Shown piece after piece: positions 32,034-43,053 of a DNA stretch of 64,000 nucleotides. The notes under the pieces were generated by a model, which saw nothing but the letters and a program-made list of their open reading frames with translations, did no database searches and was not told the origin of the DNA. The stretch covers positions 1 to 64,000 of the forward strand of contig JAIVFJ010000207.1 in assembly GCA_025765615.1 (NCBI GenBank). Reading direction: 5' to 3'. The DNA is from Zopfochytrium polystomum. Taxonomy: Eukaryota > Chytridiomycota > Chytridiomycetes > Chytridiales > Chytridiaceae. The position numbers and the translations under genes are program-made. Position 1 is the first letter of the stretch; every line of letters begins with the position of its first letter.

Positions 32034-32693
32034 AACGGCGGAGTGCTGGAGAAGATTGCAAGGAGCCGTGCGCCGATGTGTGTTTCTGCTATGAAAGGAA
32101 GCTGCCCGCGGCTGAAGGAAGGAAAAGATCACGAAAAACAGCAGAGTTGAGTCTTTTGTGGGCGGCGTTGCATGTTATTGTGAAGGCGTGGGAATTGCAA
32201 GTATTTTGCTTACGATCTTTTTTTTTCTTTTTTTTCTTGATTCTTTTTTTTTTTGTTTTCGTGGATGAGATTTGGAGAGATTCAAATGCAACCGAGCAAA
32301 TAGCCTCGACCAGAAAAAAGCTTTTTTCCTTGTTTCGTCTTTTTCTACGCTGAAGTTGCCAGCAAATGGAGAAAGTATGACGTTCCTTTTTTTTTTTTTT
32401 TTTTTCGCAGAGAACACATGCAGTGAGATAATGATGAGACCCAGATTGGAAAGGACTGAAGCAGAGCAGCTTGGGGAGCAAACAAGAACAAGAAGAAGGT
32501 AAACCCAGCGTGAAAGCAGAAAGAGCGATCGGCTCCAAAAGAAGAAATGTGATACCCAGTATGCAAGAAGAAAAAACTATGTAACAACACGAGCAAGAAG
32601 CTCGGCGAAACTTTCTATAACCCAAGTTCCGACAGTACTATATGATGAGGAGGGTAAAAATGAACCAAAAAAAGAAGCCATTGTCAAAAGCAT
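32034..32693. other. intergenic, convergent 3' flanks
   Basis: Lies between a plus-strand and a minus-strand gene end. T-rich runs at 32,217-32,254 and 32,388-32,405. No gene supported. Confidence 0.45.
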
Positions 32694-33995
32694 TTAGGCG
32701 AGCCCGTTTCTGTGGAGCACATCGTTCACGGCCTCCAACCCGTCGTACGCGACGACCTCGTGCGACGACAACGCGCCCCCGGTCGCCAGCACAAACTTGA
32801 GCGCGACCTGTCCCCACAGCGACCCGACGGCGGACGTGGCGTACTGCCACCTGCCCTGGACGCGAGCGGCGTCCGCGATCCTCCTGACGCGGCGAAAGCG
32901 GGCGCGCTGGTACAGCCGGAACGCGTTGCGCGGGTCGTCGGGGACGCGGGCGATGAGGGCGGCGAGCACCTCGGCGTCCTCGAGGGCGACGCCGGTGGCC
33001 TGGCCGAGGAACGGCAGGATGGCGTGCTTTGCGGCGCCGACGAGCACGCAGTTCTGCCGGGCCCAGCGCGGGAGCGGGCCGGCGTCCATGTGGTAGAAAG
33101 CCAACGGGACGATCTCGTTTGCGGACTCGACGAGCGGAAGGAAGGCGCGGGGCAGGCCCCAGCGGTCGGCCATGTCCGCGAGGCGGTCGCGGTCTTTGGA
33201 GAGGTCGAGGCGTCGGGCGGGGGGCCAGTCCGCGGTAGAGATTTCGGAGGCGGCGGCGGCGGAGGCGGCGGCGGTGGCGGAGGCGGTGCCGCGCAGCTCG
33301 ACGAGGCGCCAGGAGAGCTGGGAGTCTGCGACGCGCATGAGCATTGCGGAGCGGGCGTTTGCGTTGTCGGTGAAGAAGTGGTAGTTTCTTGCGGGCCAGG
33401 GGTGGGCGGTTGCGGCGGAGGAGTGGGCGGGGAGGTCGACGGTGCCGGCGTAGCCGACCATGCCAAAGGGTTGCGGGGGCCTGTGGGAGGGGAAGAGGCA
33501 TTGGCGGACGGTGGAGTGGACGCCGTCGGCGCCGACGAGGATGTCGGCGGTGGCGTCGGAGCCGTCGTGGAAGCGTGCGACGACGCCGAGGGCGGGGGAG
33601 CCGTCGGGGGGTTGCGAGATGGCGACGAGGCGCTTGTCGGTGTGGACGCGGACGCCGGCGGAGATGGCGGCGTTTGTGATGATGCGGGAGAGGGTTGTGC
33701 GGAGGATTGTGATGCTGAAGAGGTCGGCGCGGTGGGAGTGGCGGACGCGGGTGACGAGGTGGCCGGCGATGGTGCGGAGGTCGGAGCCGTCGCAGACGCT
33801 GCCAGCGCGGACGACTTGGTCGAGCAGGTCGAGGCGCTTGAGGACGCGCATGCCGTTGAGGCCGATGAAGAGGCCCGGCGGGGTGTCGAGCAAGTCGAGG
33901 ACGCGGTCAAAGAGCTCGACGTCGTGGCCGGCCCTGCGCAGGGCCAGGGCGACGGCGGGGCCTGAGATGCCGCCGCCCACGACGAGGACTCGCAT
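32694..33995 (-). CDS. FAD-dependent monooxygenase (flavoprotein hydroxylase family)
   Basis: Single exon, 433 residues, start MRVLVVGGGISGPAVALAL at 33,995. The Rossmann GxGxxG (GGGISG) binds the FAD ADP part. ILVGADGVHSTVR is the DG motif. The third motif reads VGAAKHAILPFLGQATGVAL followed by EDAEVLAALI. In the family this is GDAAHxxxPxxGxG with an Asp contacting the FAD ribityl chain; here that Asp is Ala (GAAKH), so activity is in doubt. Relatives are salicylate hydroxylase-like, zeaxanthin epoxidase-like or PHBH-like enzymes using NAD(P)H and O2. Frame and codon use are intact. An earlier in-frame ATG at 34,034 is less likely. A (AG)n tract starts 134 bp upstream. Confidence 0.85.
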   Translation of the reverse strand: MRVLVVGGGISGPAVALALRRAGHDVELFDRVLDLLDTPPGLFIGLNGMRVLKRLDLLDQVVRAGSVCDGSDLRTIAGHLVTRVRHSHRADLFSITILRTTLSRIITNAAISAGVRVHTDKRLVAISQPPDGSPALGVVARFHDGSDATADILVGADGVHSTVRQCLFPSHRPPQPFGMVGYAGTVDLPAHSSAATAHPWPARNYHFFTDNANARSAMLMRVADSQLSWRLVELRGTASATAAASAAAASEISTADWPPARRLDLSKDRDRLADMADRWGLPRAFLPLVESANEIVPLAFYHMDAGPLPRWARQNCVLVGAAKHAILPFLGQATGVALEDAEVLAALIARVPDDPRNAFRLYQRARFRRVRRIADAARVQGRWQYATSAVGSLWGQVALKFVLATGGALSSHEVVAYDGLEAVNDVLHRNGLA

Positions 33996-34061
33996 AGTAT
34001 GGGGTTGTGGTAGGTTGGTTGCAGCCCGCTGCACTGCTAGTTGTTATTGTTGTGGTTGTGG

Positions 34062-34099
<38 letters not shown>

Positions 34100-34128
34100 G
34101 GGTCTGGTTGTGGGGAAAAGGGTGGGGA

Positions 34129-34131
34129 GAG

Positions 34132-34177
<46 letters not shown>
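34129..34177. repeat. (AG)n microsatellite upstream of the monooxygenase
   Basis: Nearly pure AG run 134-182 bp upstream of the start codon of the minus-strand FAD monooxygenase, next to a (GTT)n run. Confidence 0.9.
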
Positions 34178-34186
<9 letters not shown>

Positions 34187-35675
34187 GAAAGAGAGAGGCA
34201 CAGAGAGAGAGAGAGAGTCAGAGACAGACAGGAGACGGCCTGGCGGGCTTCGTGGTTTTTCACGTTTTGATTCGTTTGGATGAAATGGGAACACTCACAA
34301 ACAAACAAACAAATTAATCAATCCATGCAGAGCCGGACTGGTGTGGATAAATAATTATAATAAACAAAAGAATAAACAAAAGAAACAACGGATGTTAAAT
34401 AGGAACATCCTGCTCAATTTGTCATGCGCTGCAGTATTCCACAGTACTGCCCAACCCACTGAGGGTGAGTGAGTGAGTGAGTGAGTGAGGGTGAGCGGGT
34501 GAGGTGGAGGAGGCACGCAGGCAGGCTCGAGAGGCTGGCGATTGCCAGGGGGTCCGTCCGTTCGTGTGGCTTGCTGAAAAAATGTAAAATGAGTGGTCAT
34601 TTATTACAGGTTGTTTACTAAGCAGGTAAACTACCCACCCGTTCATATGGCTCTCGTAAAAATGAATATTCATTTTAATGGGTCCGTATTTACAAAATAG
34701 CACTGATAAAGCGCGACGCTGCATGAATAAATTTCAGTCAATCAACGCCCGGCCAATCAATTATTTAAGAGCGAGGGCCGCTCCATCACACGTTTTTTTC
34801 AATGCAGTATTTATTTTTGGAAAACTTCCGGGTTAGGGGGCACGCGAACTGCAAAGAAGGAAACAGGATAAAAAGAATGAACAAAGGGGGACGAAGCGTT
34901 TCGTTGAATGCACAGTCCCGCAAATTGATCGCTCTTGGAGTGCATTAATTGTTGGTGGCAGTCTTTTGGTGCGTGTGCGGCTGCGATTATTTATTTATTC
35001 TCACCGCAGTCAAGCCCTTTCCTTTCCTGGCTCTGCACTGACTGCACGCCCTGATAGGAGTAAACCCCCCCGCCCGACGTCCACCGGCTGGCCGGCCTGT
35101 GGTCGCCCGCGAGCGGAGCCCACCCCACTCAATGGCAACGCCAACAGCAACACACAACAACAACAACAACAACAAAAACAACAACAACAACGCGGCCCCT
35201 TTTCCGCAATCGCACCGGACAAGCTTCGTTTGTCTCTCCTTTTTTGTTTTGGTTTGGATAACTGTTTTTCCCGTGTAGGCTTCGACCGGGACGGAGACGG
35301 GGAAGGCGCCGCGGGGAACGCGCATCAAGATTAAGCTCGCCGGCGGCCGCGCCGTCTTGGCGTGCAAGTCGCGTTCGACATCAAGTAGCCGGAAAAGGGT
35401 TGATCCACCGCACAGGCAACCTGTCGATGGATTAAAAGAAGAGCGGCAGGCTACAATGCACATAGTGTGGAAGGTACACTTTAGGTAGTGGGGGGCCACA
35501 ATGTATGTAGTGTGGCAGGCCACATTCATAGCAACGCGCTTGCTTGGGTCAGGGCTTTCGCCCTGACTGAAGCTTGGGGATTGCCCCGATAGGTCAGGGA
35601 GAGACGGACAGACAGACAGACACACAGAAAAAAAGAAACCACCGGAAAAGGAGAACGACAGAGAGAGAAAGAGAG

Positions 35676-35680
<5 letters not shown>

Positions 35681-35740
<60 letters not shown>
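35681..35740. repeat. (GA)n microsatellite
   Basis: Sixty bases of pure GA repeat in an intergenic region. Confidence 0.95.
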
Positions 35741-35744
<4 letters not shown>

Positions 35745-36642
35745 TAGACGGACAGGCCGTCATCCAAACAGACAAGGGACCAAATACACATTGGGCAAAC
35801 AGATAGACACGGGCCTCGGAATAACCAAAAAAAAAAAAAACACTGCAAGGGCCTGTTGGACCAAGTTTTTCGAGAACGGGTCCGCTTGGGTCTCGCGCCA
35901 AGGTTTCCCGACCCGAGGAGGTTCCGCGACCCCGGCAAGTTTATAACGACCGTGGAACTCGCTAGTGGCAGCTTGATTTTTTCGGCTGCAAAGCCCGGTC
36001 GGCGAAAAACGGCCGAAATCTCCGCACAGGAGTTGGGTGATGTCGAATGTCGGGCAGAGAGTGTTTTTGGGAAAACAACGAAACAAAAAATGAAATAAAA
36101 AAAAAGAACTCGCTTACAGGCAAAACCAAAGCTATCTGAACTCCCGCACGGGACTCTTTGTGGGTTGCGCGCCGGGGGAGCAAATTCACGGCAAATGCTC
36201 GGCCACCGTCAACGGGCCATTCATTTTGCTTTCCGCGGATGGGGTTTTTGGGGAGAGTATATTTTTTAAGCGGGCGTCAGCCGGCACCGCCTCCTCGTTG
36301 ACCAGCCAGCGATACCGATCACAATACCGATCACTCGAGCGACAGGTAAAATGCTGACATCATCAACTGCATTGATATGCTCTTACGAGCGGGATTAATT
36401 ATTGGTCGGGAGAAATGGAGTGGTGGTGCAACAAGCGGAGGCCGGCTGTTTTGCGCTGCGGCCCGGCTCGGACGTGGCCCAGCCGTTTGGTGAAAAGGGG
36501 GAGAGTGGGTCACATGGGAGCACACACAGAAAGGGCGGCGGAAAATTAACTTGAATAGCCGAAACGCTCGCTTTTTCGCCCGCCTCATCCAACAGCCGGA
36601 ACGACTACAATCCACACTACCACCACCACCACAAACACCACC

Positions 36643-37201
36643 ATGCCCGAATCCATCCAGACGCCTCTTACCAAGCTGCTCGGCATCCAGCACCCCATCA
36701 TTCTGGTGAGAGATGTGGGGGGAGTGTGCCCTGCCGCCGATCCGAGAGCGCCGCTTGCACTTGCGCCACCTTGACCGACGTCCAGGCCCCCCTTTCGCAT
36801 CCGCGCATATCACTCACTCGCTTCAAATCGTCCCTATCGCAACGCCCACAATCCCACCAACCCCCCTCCTACCCCTCGCCAGGCCGGCATGAACGCCACC
36901 TCCGGTCCGGAGCTGGTCGCGGCCGTCTCGAACGCCGGCGGGTTGGGCGTGTTTGGCGGTCTCGGTTACACGCCAAAGCTGTTCCGCGAGTCGATCGCCG
37001 AGATCAAGCGCAACCTCGCGCGCAAGGACCTGCCGTTCGGCGTCGACCTGGCGCTGCCGCAGGTCGGCGGAAGCGCGAGGAAGACGAACTACGACTAGTG
37101 AGTTGTGTTTTTTCAGGGGGGGATCGTTGATCCTCCGCCATCTCATGAGACCCTGACCCTGGCTCGCACGCATTCGCGCACACACACGCACTCGCACATA
37201 C

Positions 37202-37243
<42 letters not shown>

Positions 37244-38114
37244 CACGCACGGCACGCTCCCCGAGCTGATCGACATCGTCGTCGAAGAGAAAGCGTCCCT
37301 CTTCGTCTCGGCCGTCGGCGTGCCCCCACGCTGGGCGATCGACAAGCTCCACGCGGCGGGGATCCCAGTGATGAACATGATCGGGTCCCCGAAGCACGTC
37401 GAAAAGGCGCTCGAAGCCGGCGTCGACATCCTGTGCCCGCAGGGCGGGGAGGGCGGCGGGCACACGGGCGAGATCGCGACGTCGGTTCTGATCCCGGCCA
37501 TCGTGGACATGGTGCGCGGGCGGCGGTCGCGGCTGAACGGGCAGCCGATCTACGTGGTGGCGGCGGGCGGGATCTACGACGGGCGCGGGCTGGCGATGGC
37601 GCTGTGCTTGGGGGCGCAGGCGGTGTGGGTCGGCACGCGGTTTGTGGCGGCGGTCGAGGCCGGCGCGCCGAACAGGCACAAGAACGCGGTGGTCAAGGCC
37701 GGCGTGCACGACACGATTCGCACGCTGATTTACTCGGGGAGGCCGCTGCGCACGCTGTACACCGCCGTGAGCTTCTTTCTGCCTTTTTTTTTTTTTTTTT
37801 TTCCGCGCGTGCCGCTGGGAACTTACTTTTTTCTCTCATTGCAATAGTATGTGCGCAACTGGGAGGAGAACCGCGCCGAGGAGATCAAGGCTCTGTGCGC
37901 GGCGGGCAAGGTGCCGTTCACGGTGGACGTGGAGGCGCTGGAAAAGACGGACGGCGACACGGCCGAGTTTGCGGCCAAGGCGTACCCGCTGCTGATGGGC
38001 CAGGTGGCGGGCGCGATCGACGAGGTGCTGCCCGCAAAAGTGATTGTCGAGAACATGGCGCGCGAGGCGGTCGAGGTCCTGCGCGAGAACGAGCGCAAGA
38101 CGGCGAAGCTGTGA
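36643..38114 (+). CDS. nitronate monooxygenase (2-nitropropane dioxygenase family), four exons
   Basis: Exons 36643-36705, 36883-37097, 37244-37766 and 37848-38114 give 355 residues. Donors are GTGAGA, GTGAGT and GTGAGC; acceptors are GCCAG, CACAG and AATAG. All phases agree. FMN-binding TIM barrel: QHPIILAGMNATSGPELVAA, SNAGGLGVFGGLGY, then QGGEGGGHTGE (flavin phosphate-binding loop with the family His), VVAAGGIYDGRGLAMALCLG and AVWVGTRFV. The enzyme oxidises nitronates to carbonyl compounds and nitrite, detoxifying propionate-3-nitronate or nitroalkanes. Intron 2 contains a (CA)n microsatellite directly against the acceptor, and intron 3 a T18 run. Confidence 0.92.
37204..37242. repeat. (CA)n microsatellite at a 3' splice site
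   Basis: CA repeat that forms the last 40 nt of intron 2 of the nitronate monooxygenase gene and supplies its CACAG acceptor. Confidence 0.9.
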
Positions 38115-38673
38115 AGAAAACGAAAGGTGTTCACTAGTGGTGCTCTGGTGGTTGTTTTGCTGTGTTTTTCCGAGCGTCATTCCATTTCGTGTCAAAATAT
38201 AAAAGATTCGAAAACCAGGAAAGTGCAGGGTAACAAACGTTTGTAGTAGGCGCCCGCTCAGCGCACATAAATGTCCGGGAGGGGGAATGGCTGGCCAGGA
38301 AGGGTTAACCCTTTGGGCCGCGCTAAGTCACATTTGATATTTTCTCTCAAAAACCACACCACCTGCACGATCGCGGCCACTTGCACGATCCCCACGACTG
38401 GCCTGGACATGCACAGCTCTAAGACTTTGAAGGCGTGTTTTCTCATTATTTCTCTCGTTATACGCGACAAAAAATATCATACATGATATCAAAAAAAAAC
38501 AAGATATCAGATATACATGATATTTCTGTTTCTGTAAGCACAACGCCGTCAAAAACAGCAATTGTCGTTTGAAACTTTGCACGCAGCTTCTTCAAGCTCT
38601 GACGCATTGATCGATACAAATTTGTGCAGGTTCATCGTCAGATCAAAGCTGAACGTTTGGATTGTGTCGAAAA

Positions 38674-39521
38674 ATGGACAATCAAGAAAACTGCGATTCC
38701 CAGGCACAGAATAGCCCAAATGTGGTCAAACTTAAGGCGAAGCAGCGCCTTATCGATCAGGCTACTGCTCTTGGTTTCCAAGGTGAAAGTTGCGGAGCTG
38801 AAGGGGATCTTGGGTATGGTTGCCCTTTTGTTTTTATGAATCTAACCTTTGCACCCCTCCACCAAGCAGAATGTTCCAGATAGTGGTCCTCAATATTTCA
38901 GATCCTGGGGCTGAGGTTCTGCACAGTACAGTGACTGCACCCCATCACCCAGATGAAAGCAGATCGTCCACCACTGCTTCGGCTGTGCCCGCATTGCCCA
39001 AATCTGGATCAAGTTCAGATGCCAGTGCAACCTCAGTTTTCAGTTCTGGTTTGACTTTGCCTGCTGGGTCTGCGTTCCCTTCATTTATTGAAGGAGATGG
39101 GCCCCTAGTGGACCTTAAGCACCTTGAGGCAATTTTGGAGTACTGTTCAACTGAAGGAGCAAACAAGAGTTGGATCTGGGCTGCAGCAGTTTTGCAGTCA
39201 GTCGAAACAAGCTTCTCCGTCTCAGAAGTTGAAAAGCTCTCATCTGCTTCGGCAAGGAAACTGTTCACACCAGGAAAGTCCTTTTTGACTGTTTGGAATG
39301 AGGCCATTGAGACAATGATTATGTCATTCACAAATGCAAACGCTTTTCGAAAGGCTGGTGAAAGAAGGGTGGAGCTTGAGCTTCAGAATGCCTTCCATCC
39401 CACTGGAGATGATGATGTAAATCCAGTGGAGTGGAAGAAACTCACAGTTGAAGAGCTCAGATCATTCATTGGCGTGCTACAAACTTGTCTTCACACTCTG
39501 GGCCTAAAATTGCATGTTTAA
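38674..39521 (+). CDS. AT-rich orphan gene, two exons
   Basis: Exon 1 38674-38813 and exon 2 38870-39521 give 263 residues. The 56 nt intron has GTATGG, a CTAAC branch site and an AAGCAG acceptor, and its removal restores one frame (GAEGDLG joined to MFQIVVLNISDPGAE). The protein starts MDNQENCDSQAQNSPNVVKL with a basic helix, continues with a Ser/Thr-rich linker, and has a helical C-terminal half (LKHLEAILEYCSTEGANKSW, FSVSEVEKLSSASARKLF, KKLTVEELRSFIGVLQTCLH). No family recognised. Base composition is clearly lower in GC than the flanking genes, so it may be transposon-derived or transferred. Confidence 0.6.
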
Positions 39522-40139
39522 CAACTCATAGCTTATTAAAACAAGGAGAAGAAAGGTTTCAGACTGTTTTTAGTGGCATTCACAGCCTTTGTGAGGTGTT
39601 CTTGCACTGAAGGGTTGTTGTTTGAGCAGAAAATCAGTCACTTTGAAATCGAAATCTCCAAGTCACCTTGAATGACTGCCATGTCTATTGCAAAACTTTA
39701 AAGGCAATTGGTGGTACTATATCATATTCCCGTTTCAAGAAGTTTTACCTGGAAATGCGAAGGTTTTCTTGATTTCGAGTTGAAATGTCATACATGATTT
39801 TTTTGCTCCGACAACTACGTGGACTCGCACGTCTGTAAGCAAGAGGTCAAATTTGCCAACCACCATCGAAAACCGCTCCTGCATGGTGGAGACTAGTGTT
39901 GCGGCCTTTGTCACCGCCGGCCAGATCTGTAAGTTTTCGAAGATCGGAGCCATTTGAACACGTTTTTCTTTCCCCAGCGTTTCTATTGAGATTTCTCTTG
40001 ACCGTCACCAATCTTAGGTGTCGACCTCGAGCGAGATATTTGGCAAACGGAAAGCGAAGGAGAGACGCGCTCTGGCGAGTCAAGGGCATGCTCGCCCAAA
40101 TCCGCGGCGCGCCTTCCACTAACGCACAAGTCGATAACG
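39522..40139. other. intergenic, no gene seen
   Basis: AT-richer spacer after the orphan gene and the 5' flank of the Sel1 pseudogene. Confidence 0.4.
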
Positions 40140-40800
40140 CCCACTCCCATCATCTCGACTCAATGAGTCCCTCGCCACAGCCAGCCGATCCGATCATTCA
40201 TGAGCTAATAAAAAGCGGCGCCTGCTCAACCCTGCCGCGGAGCGCATGCTCGCGCTGCGCCACCACTTTGGCCTCGCCACGACGCGCGACGTCTCCCGCG
40301 CCGCCTTCTGGATCGAAATGGCCGCAAGAGGAGCGCGTATGGTCAGTGCAGCCTGGCGCAATGTACCGCGATGGCAAAGGCGTTAGGAAAGATCTTTCCG
40401 AGGCGGCAAGCTGGTTCAGGAAGGCGCACAAGGACGGCAAAGGCGTTGACCAGAACCTTGTCGAGGCAGCCCACTTGTTCCGTAAAGCTGCCGAGAATGG
40501 AAACGCAGCGGGTCAGAACAACCTGAGCGTGTTGTACCGCGACGATGAAGGGGTTCAAACAGGATCTCGTCGAGGCGGCGTACTGGTTCCGGAAGGCAGC
40601 CGAGCACGGCAACGAATAGGATCAGGTGAACCTCGCCGCGCTGTGATGCGACGGAAACGGCGTGGCAAAGGACCTTGTGGAGGCGGCGAATTGGTTTGGA
40701 AAGAGGTAGAGTCGGGGAGCGAGCTTGCGCAGAACAATCTTGGCTCGCTGTACTTGTCTGGCGAAGTGCTCAAAACAACTTGGAAGCACGGAACTGGCTG
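40140..40800 (+). pseudogene. Sel1-like repeat protein pseudogene
   Basis: N-terminal piece LNPAAERMLALRHHFGLATT, RDVSRAAFWIEMAARGAR, then a frame change into Sel1 repeats: YRDGKGVRKDLSEAASWFRK, KDGKGVDQNLVEAAHLFRKA followed by ENGNAAGQNNLSVLYRDDEG. A one-base shift near 40,556 follows, then KQDLVEAAYWFRKAAEHGNE, TAG, DQVNLAAL, TGA, CDGNGVAKDLVEAANWFGK, and another shift to AQNNLGSLYLSGEV. Sel1-like repeats form alpha-solenoids for protein binding. At least three frameshifts and two stops show loss of function. Confidence 0.8.
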
Positions 40801-41548
40801 GCAAAGCGGCGGAACAAGGGAACGTCTGCGCAAAGTTCACACTGGAGGATTTAGACTGTGGTTGGCGGTTATGGTAGAATTGCGCAGGTGGGTGGTTTTC
40901 GTGTTTGAAGACGGTGCGACGTTGGTTGATGGGGCTGGGAGGCGATGGTACGCGACTTACAGCGCGCAATCTGCATTATCCCTTTTGCATCATATTCCTT
41001 TTTTCAAGTGCGTAAATATTTGTCAGCAATCGCAACTTCACTCCCCGTTTTGTTACGAAAGAACCGAGGCTGAGAATGCAAAAGGTTTCAAATCGAAACA
41101 CATCGCGATATTTCCAATTCAATAGAAAATATTAATATCCCGACATTTATTGTTTTTGCAATCTTGTCACCTAATTCCTCCATGCCCGTGGGATGCAAAA
41201 TGAATATTCACCTCCTTGGCATGACACGTGGGGTGAGCAGCCGGAGTAAATATTGGGGAAGCTGGATGAGGTCGTTGGTCGTTGGTTGTGTCTCCGTGTC
41301 TTGTTCTTGTTGCCCCTGCGGCCGGGTGGCTGGGTGGCCGGGTGGTGTCTCCCAGTCTCCACCAGCCTCCACCGCACGGTCGCGATGTCTTTCATCGAAA
41401 GCAGGAAAAGACATTCAGCGAGCGCATTTGACCACATTCGGTAGCGGTATAAGAACAAAGGCCCACCACGACGCGACCGGCACAACCTCCTCAAGAAACA
41501 ACGCACCAAGCAAGAAGAACATCGAGAGAAAAAAAAAAAAAAAAAAAA
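40801..41548. other. intergenic, promoter of the gene at 41,549
   Basis: No gene supported. It ends in a run of 21 A that directly abuts the ATG at 41,549. Confidence 0.45.
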
Positions 41549-43053
41549 ATGAAAACTAAGCGCTGCCCCCACAACCGTGCGCTGCTCGTCGCAGCCGGCC
41601 TCGCCCTCCTCGTCCTCTTGATCGCGCTCGCCTGCGACGCACGGCCCGCGGGGTAAATTCTGCCCTCACCCAAACTGAAACCAGATCGCCCCACCACCCG
41701 ACCGTCCGCGACTCGCGCTGTATTTTGTTTCCTCGCCAGCATCCTCTGACTGGTTCCCCCCTGATAAAAAATCAGGTCTGGCAAGCACCCACCGGCCTCC
41801 GGCTCCGGCTCCGGCTCGGGCGGCGGCTCCAAGCCTCCCGCCGGCTCCGGCTCCAGCGGCAGCCCCAGGCCACCGGCCAACGGCGGTCCTGCTGGTTCGC
41901 CCAACCCTGCCAGCGCCGGCAGCATCGTGCCGCCGCAAGCGCCGCACTCTGGCAGCGCCGCCCCGCAGGCTCCTCACAGCGGCAGCGGGTCACACAGCGT
42001 GAACCACCCGGTGGCCCAGGCGGCCGGGCCGTCGAGCAACCCACTGAGCTCGTCGTACCCGATCCCGCCCGCCGCGGGGGACTCGCGGCGGGAGGACGTG
42101 ATCCCGCCGGCGATTCCGCCCTCCGGAAAGCCGTATGAGCTTTTGGGGAAGAAGAAGGGGAGCCCGTGAGTAGATTGAATCCATGCGCTCGCCCGCGATT
42201 CCCCCCCCCCCCCCCCCCCCAACTTCCGAAGTCTTCTGAGAGACTTGACAACGAAGCTCAGCGCTTTTGTAATTAACGGCGCCCCATTTCCTCATACTAC
42301 CAAATTGAAGCCCCAAAATACAGTATGATCACAATATCGTGCCACAAGAGTGAGTACCGAGCGAATATCACTGGCCTCCGCCCCTACCCCCCAAAAATGT
42401 AACTGATGTTATTTTCCTACTCGCAAATCCCCAAATAGTCACCACGAACAAAAGCAAGAGTAAGTTGCCAGCCCCCGTTCCTCGTTTCCGAATTGGGTGC
42501 ACAACTGGTTCGGAAATCCATAACATTCTACGCTCCTCCAATCGCAGTGAACCATTAGATGCGCCGTACGGCAACCGGTAGGCGCACCTTTTTCTTGCGG
42601 GGGGGAGGAGGCGGGTTGGGTCGACGGCAGTCGCAAATCAGCAGGGGCTCGGTCCTTGCTTCCGTTCCTTCTTCATTCCCGCTCCAACGGCTTCATGTTG
42701 GTCCTACTAACCACACAATCTTTTTCCCCTTCCTCATCTTCCTCTTACCCCCTTCCCGCTACACCTACCCGGCGATGAACTCCTGAAGACCCGCAAGATC
42801 GCACAAGGTTTTGGCCTCGACGATGGAGGAAATGGCGGCGCTGCCCGGCGGCAAAGAAATCGTTTTTGCCCACATCCAGCGCGATGTTGACGAGATTGGG
42901 AAGGGGATGGAGAAGATGGGGATAAGGGTAGGACCTCGGAGGGGCGGTGCGGGGGCGGCGGCGGTGGGGGAAGCGGGGGAGGAGGAGGAGGAGAATAAGA
43001 AGAAGGCGGGACAGAAGAAGAAGGGCGGGCCAAATGGGGAAAGCAACGATTAA
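41549..43053 (+). CDS. secreted low-complexity protein with predicted micro-exons
   Basis: Exon 1 (41549-41652) encodes a signal peptide (ALLVAAGLALLVLLIALACD). Exon 2 (41776-42165) encodes a Gly/Ser/Pro linker (SGKHPPASGSGSGSGGG to KPYELLGKKKGS). Consensus splice sites then define micro-exons 42324-42349, 42439-42459 and 42548-42577 and a last exon 42789-43053. Read together the last four are in one frame (YDHNIVPQD, HHEQKQ, EPLDAPYGN, then HKVLASTMEEMAALPGG and a Glu/Lys-rich tail). Intron 5 has a TACTAAC branch. The junction of exon 2 to the first micro-exon is out by one base in my reading, so either the exon 2 donor or the sequence there is wrong. Family unknown. Confidence 0.5.
42201..42220. 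repeat. C20 homopolymer in a predicted intron
   Basis: Run of about 20 C in the third predicted intron region of the secreted low-complexity gene; a likely spot for assembly length error. Confidence 0.9.

Larger units (their letters stand above)
33996..36642. other. promoter and intergenic region with microsatellites
   Basis: (GTT)n at about 34,062-34,101, (AG)n at 34,129-34,177, GTGA repeats at 34,465-34,490, (AAC)n at about 35,155-35,192 and (GA)n at 35,681-35,740. A 304-codon minus-strand open frame at 34,987-35,901 crosses the GA tract and is rejected. No supported gene. Confidence 0.5.

Noticed and set aside
32712..33965. 417-codon plus-strand ORF and a 394-codon minus-strand frame over the monooxygenase
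   Set aside because: Shadow frames of a GC-rich gene; only the 33,995-32,694 frame has family motifs.
34987..35901. 304-codon minus-strand ORF with long Ser-Leu run
   Set aside because: The SLSLSL stretch is a translated (GA)n microsatellite; flanks show no coding character.
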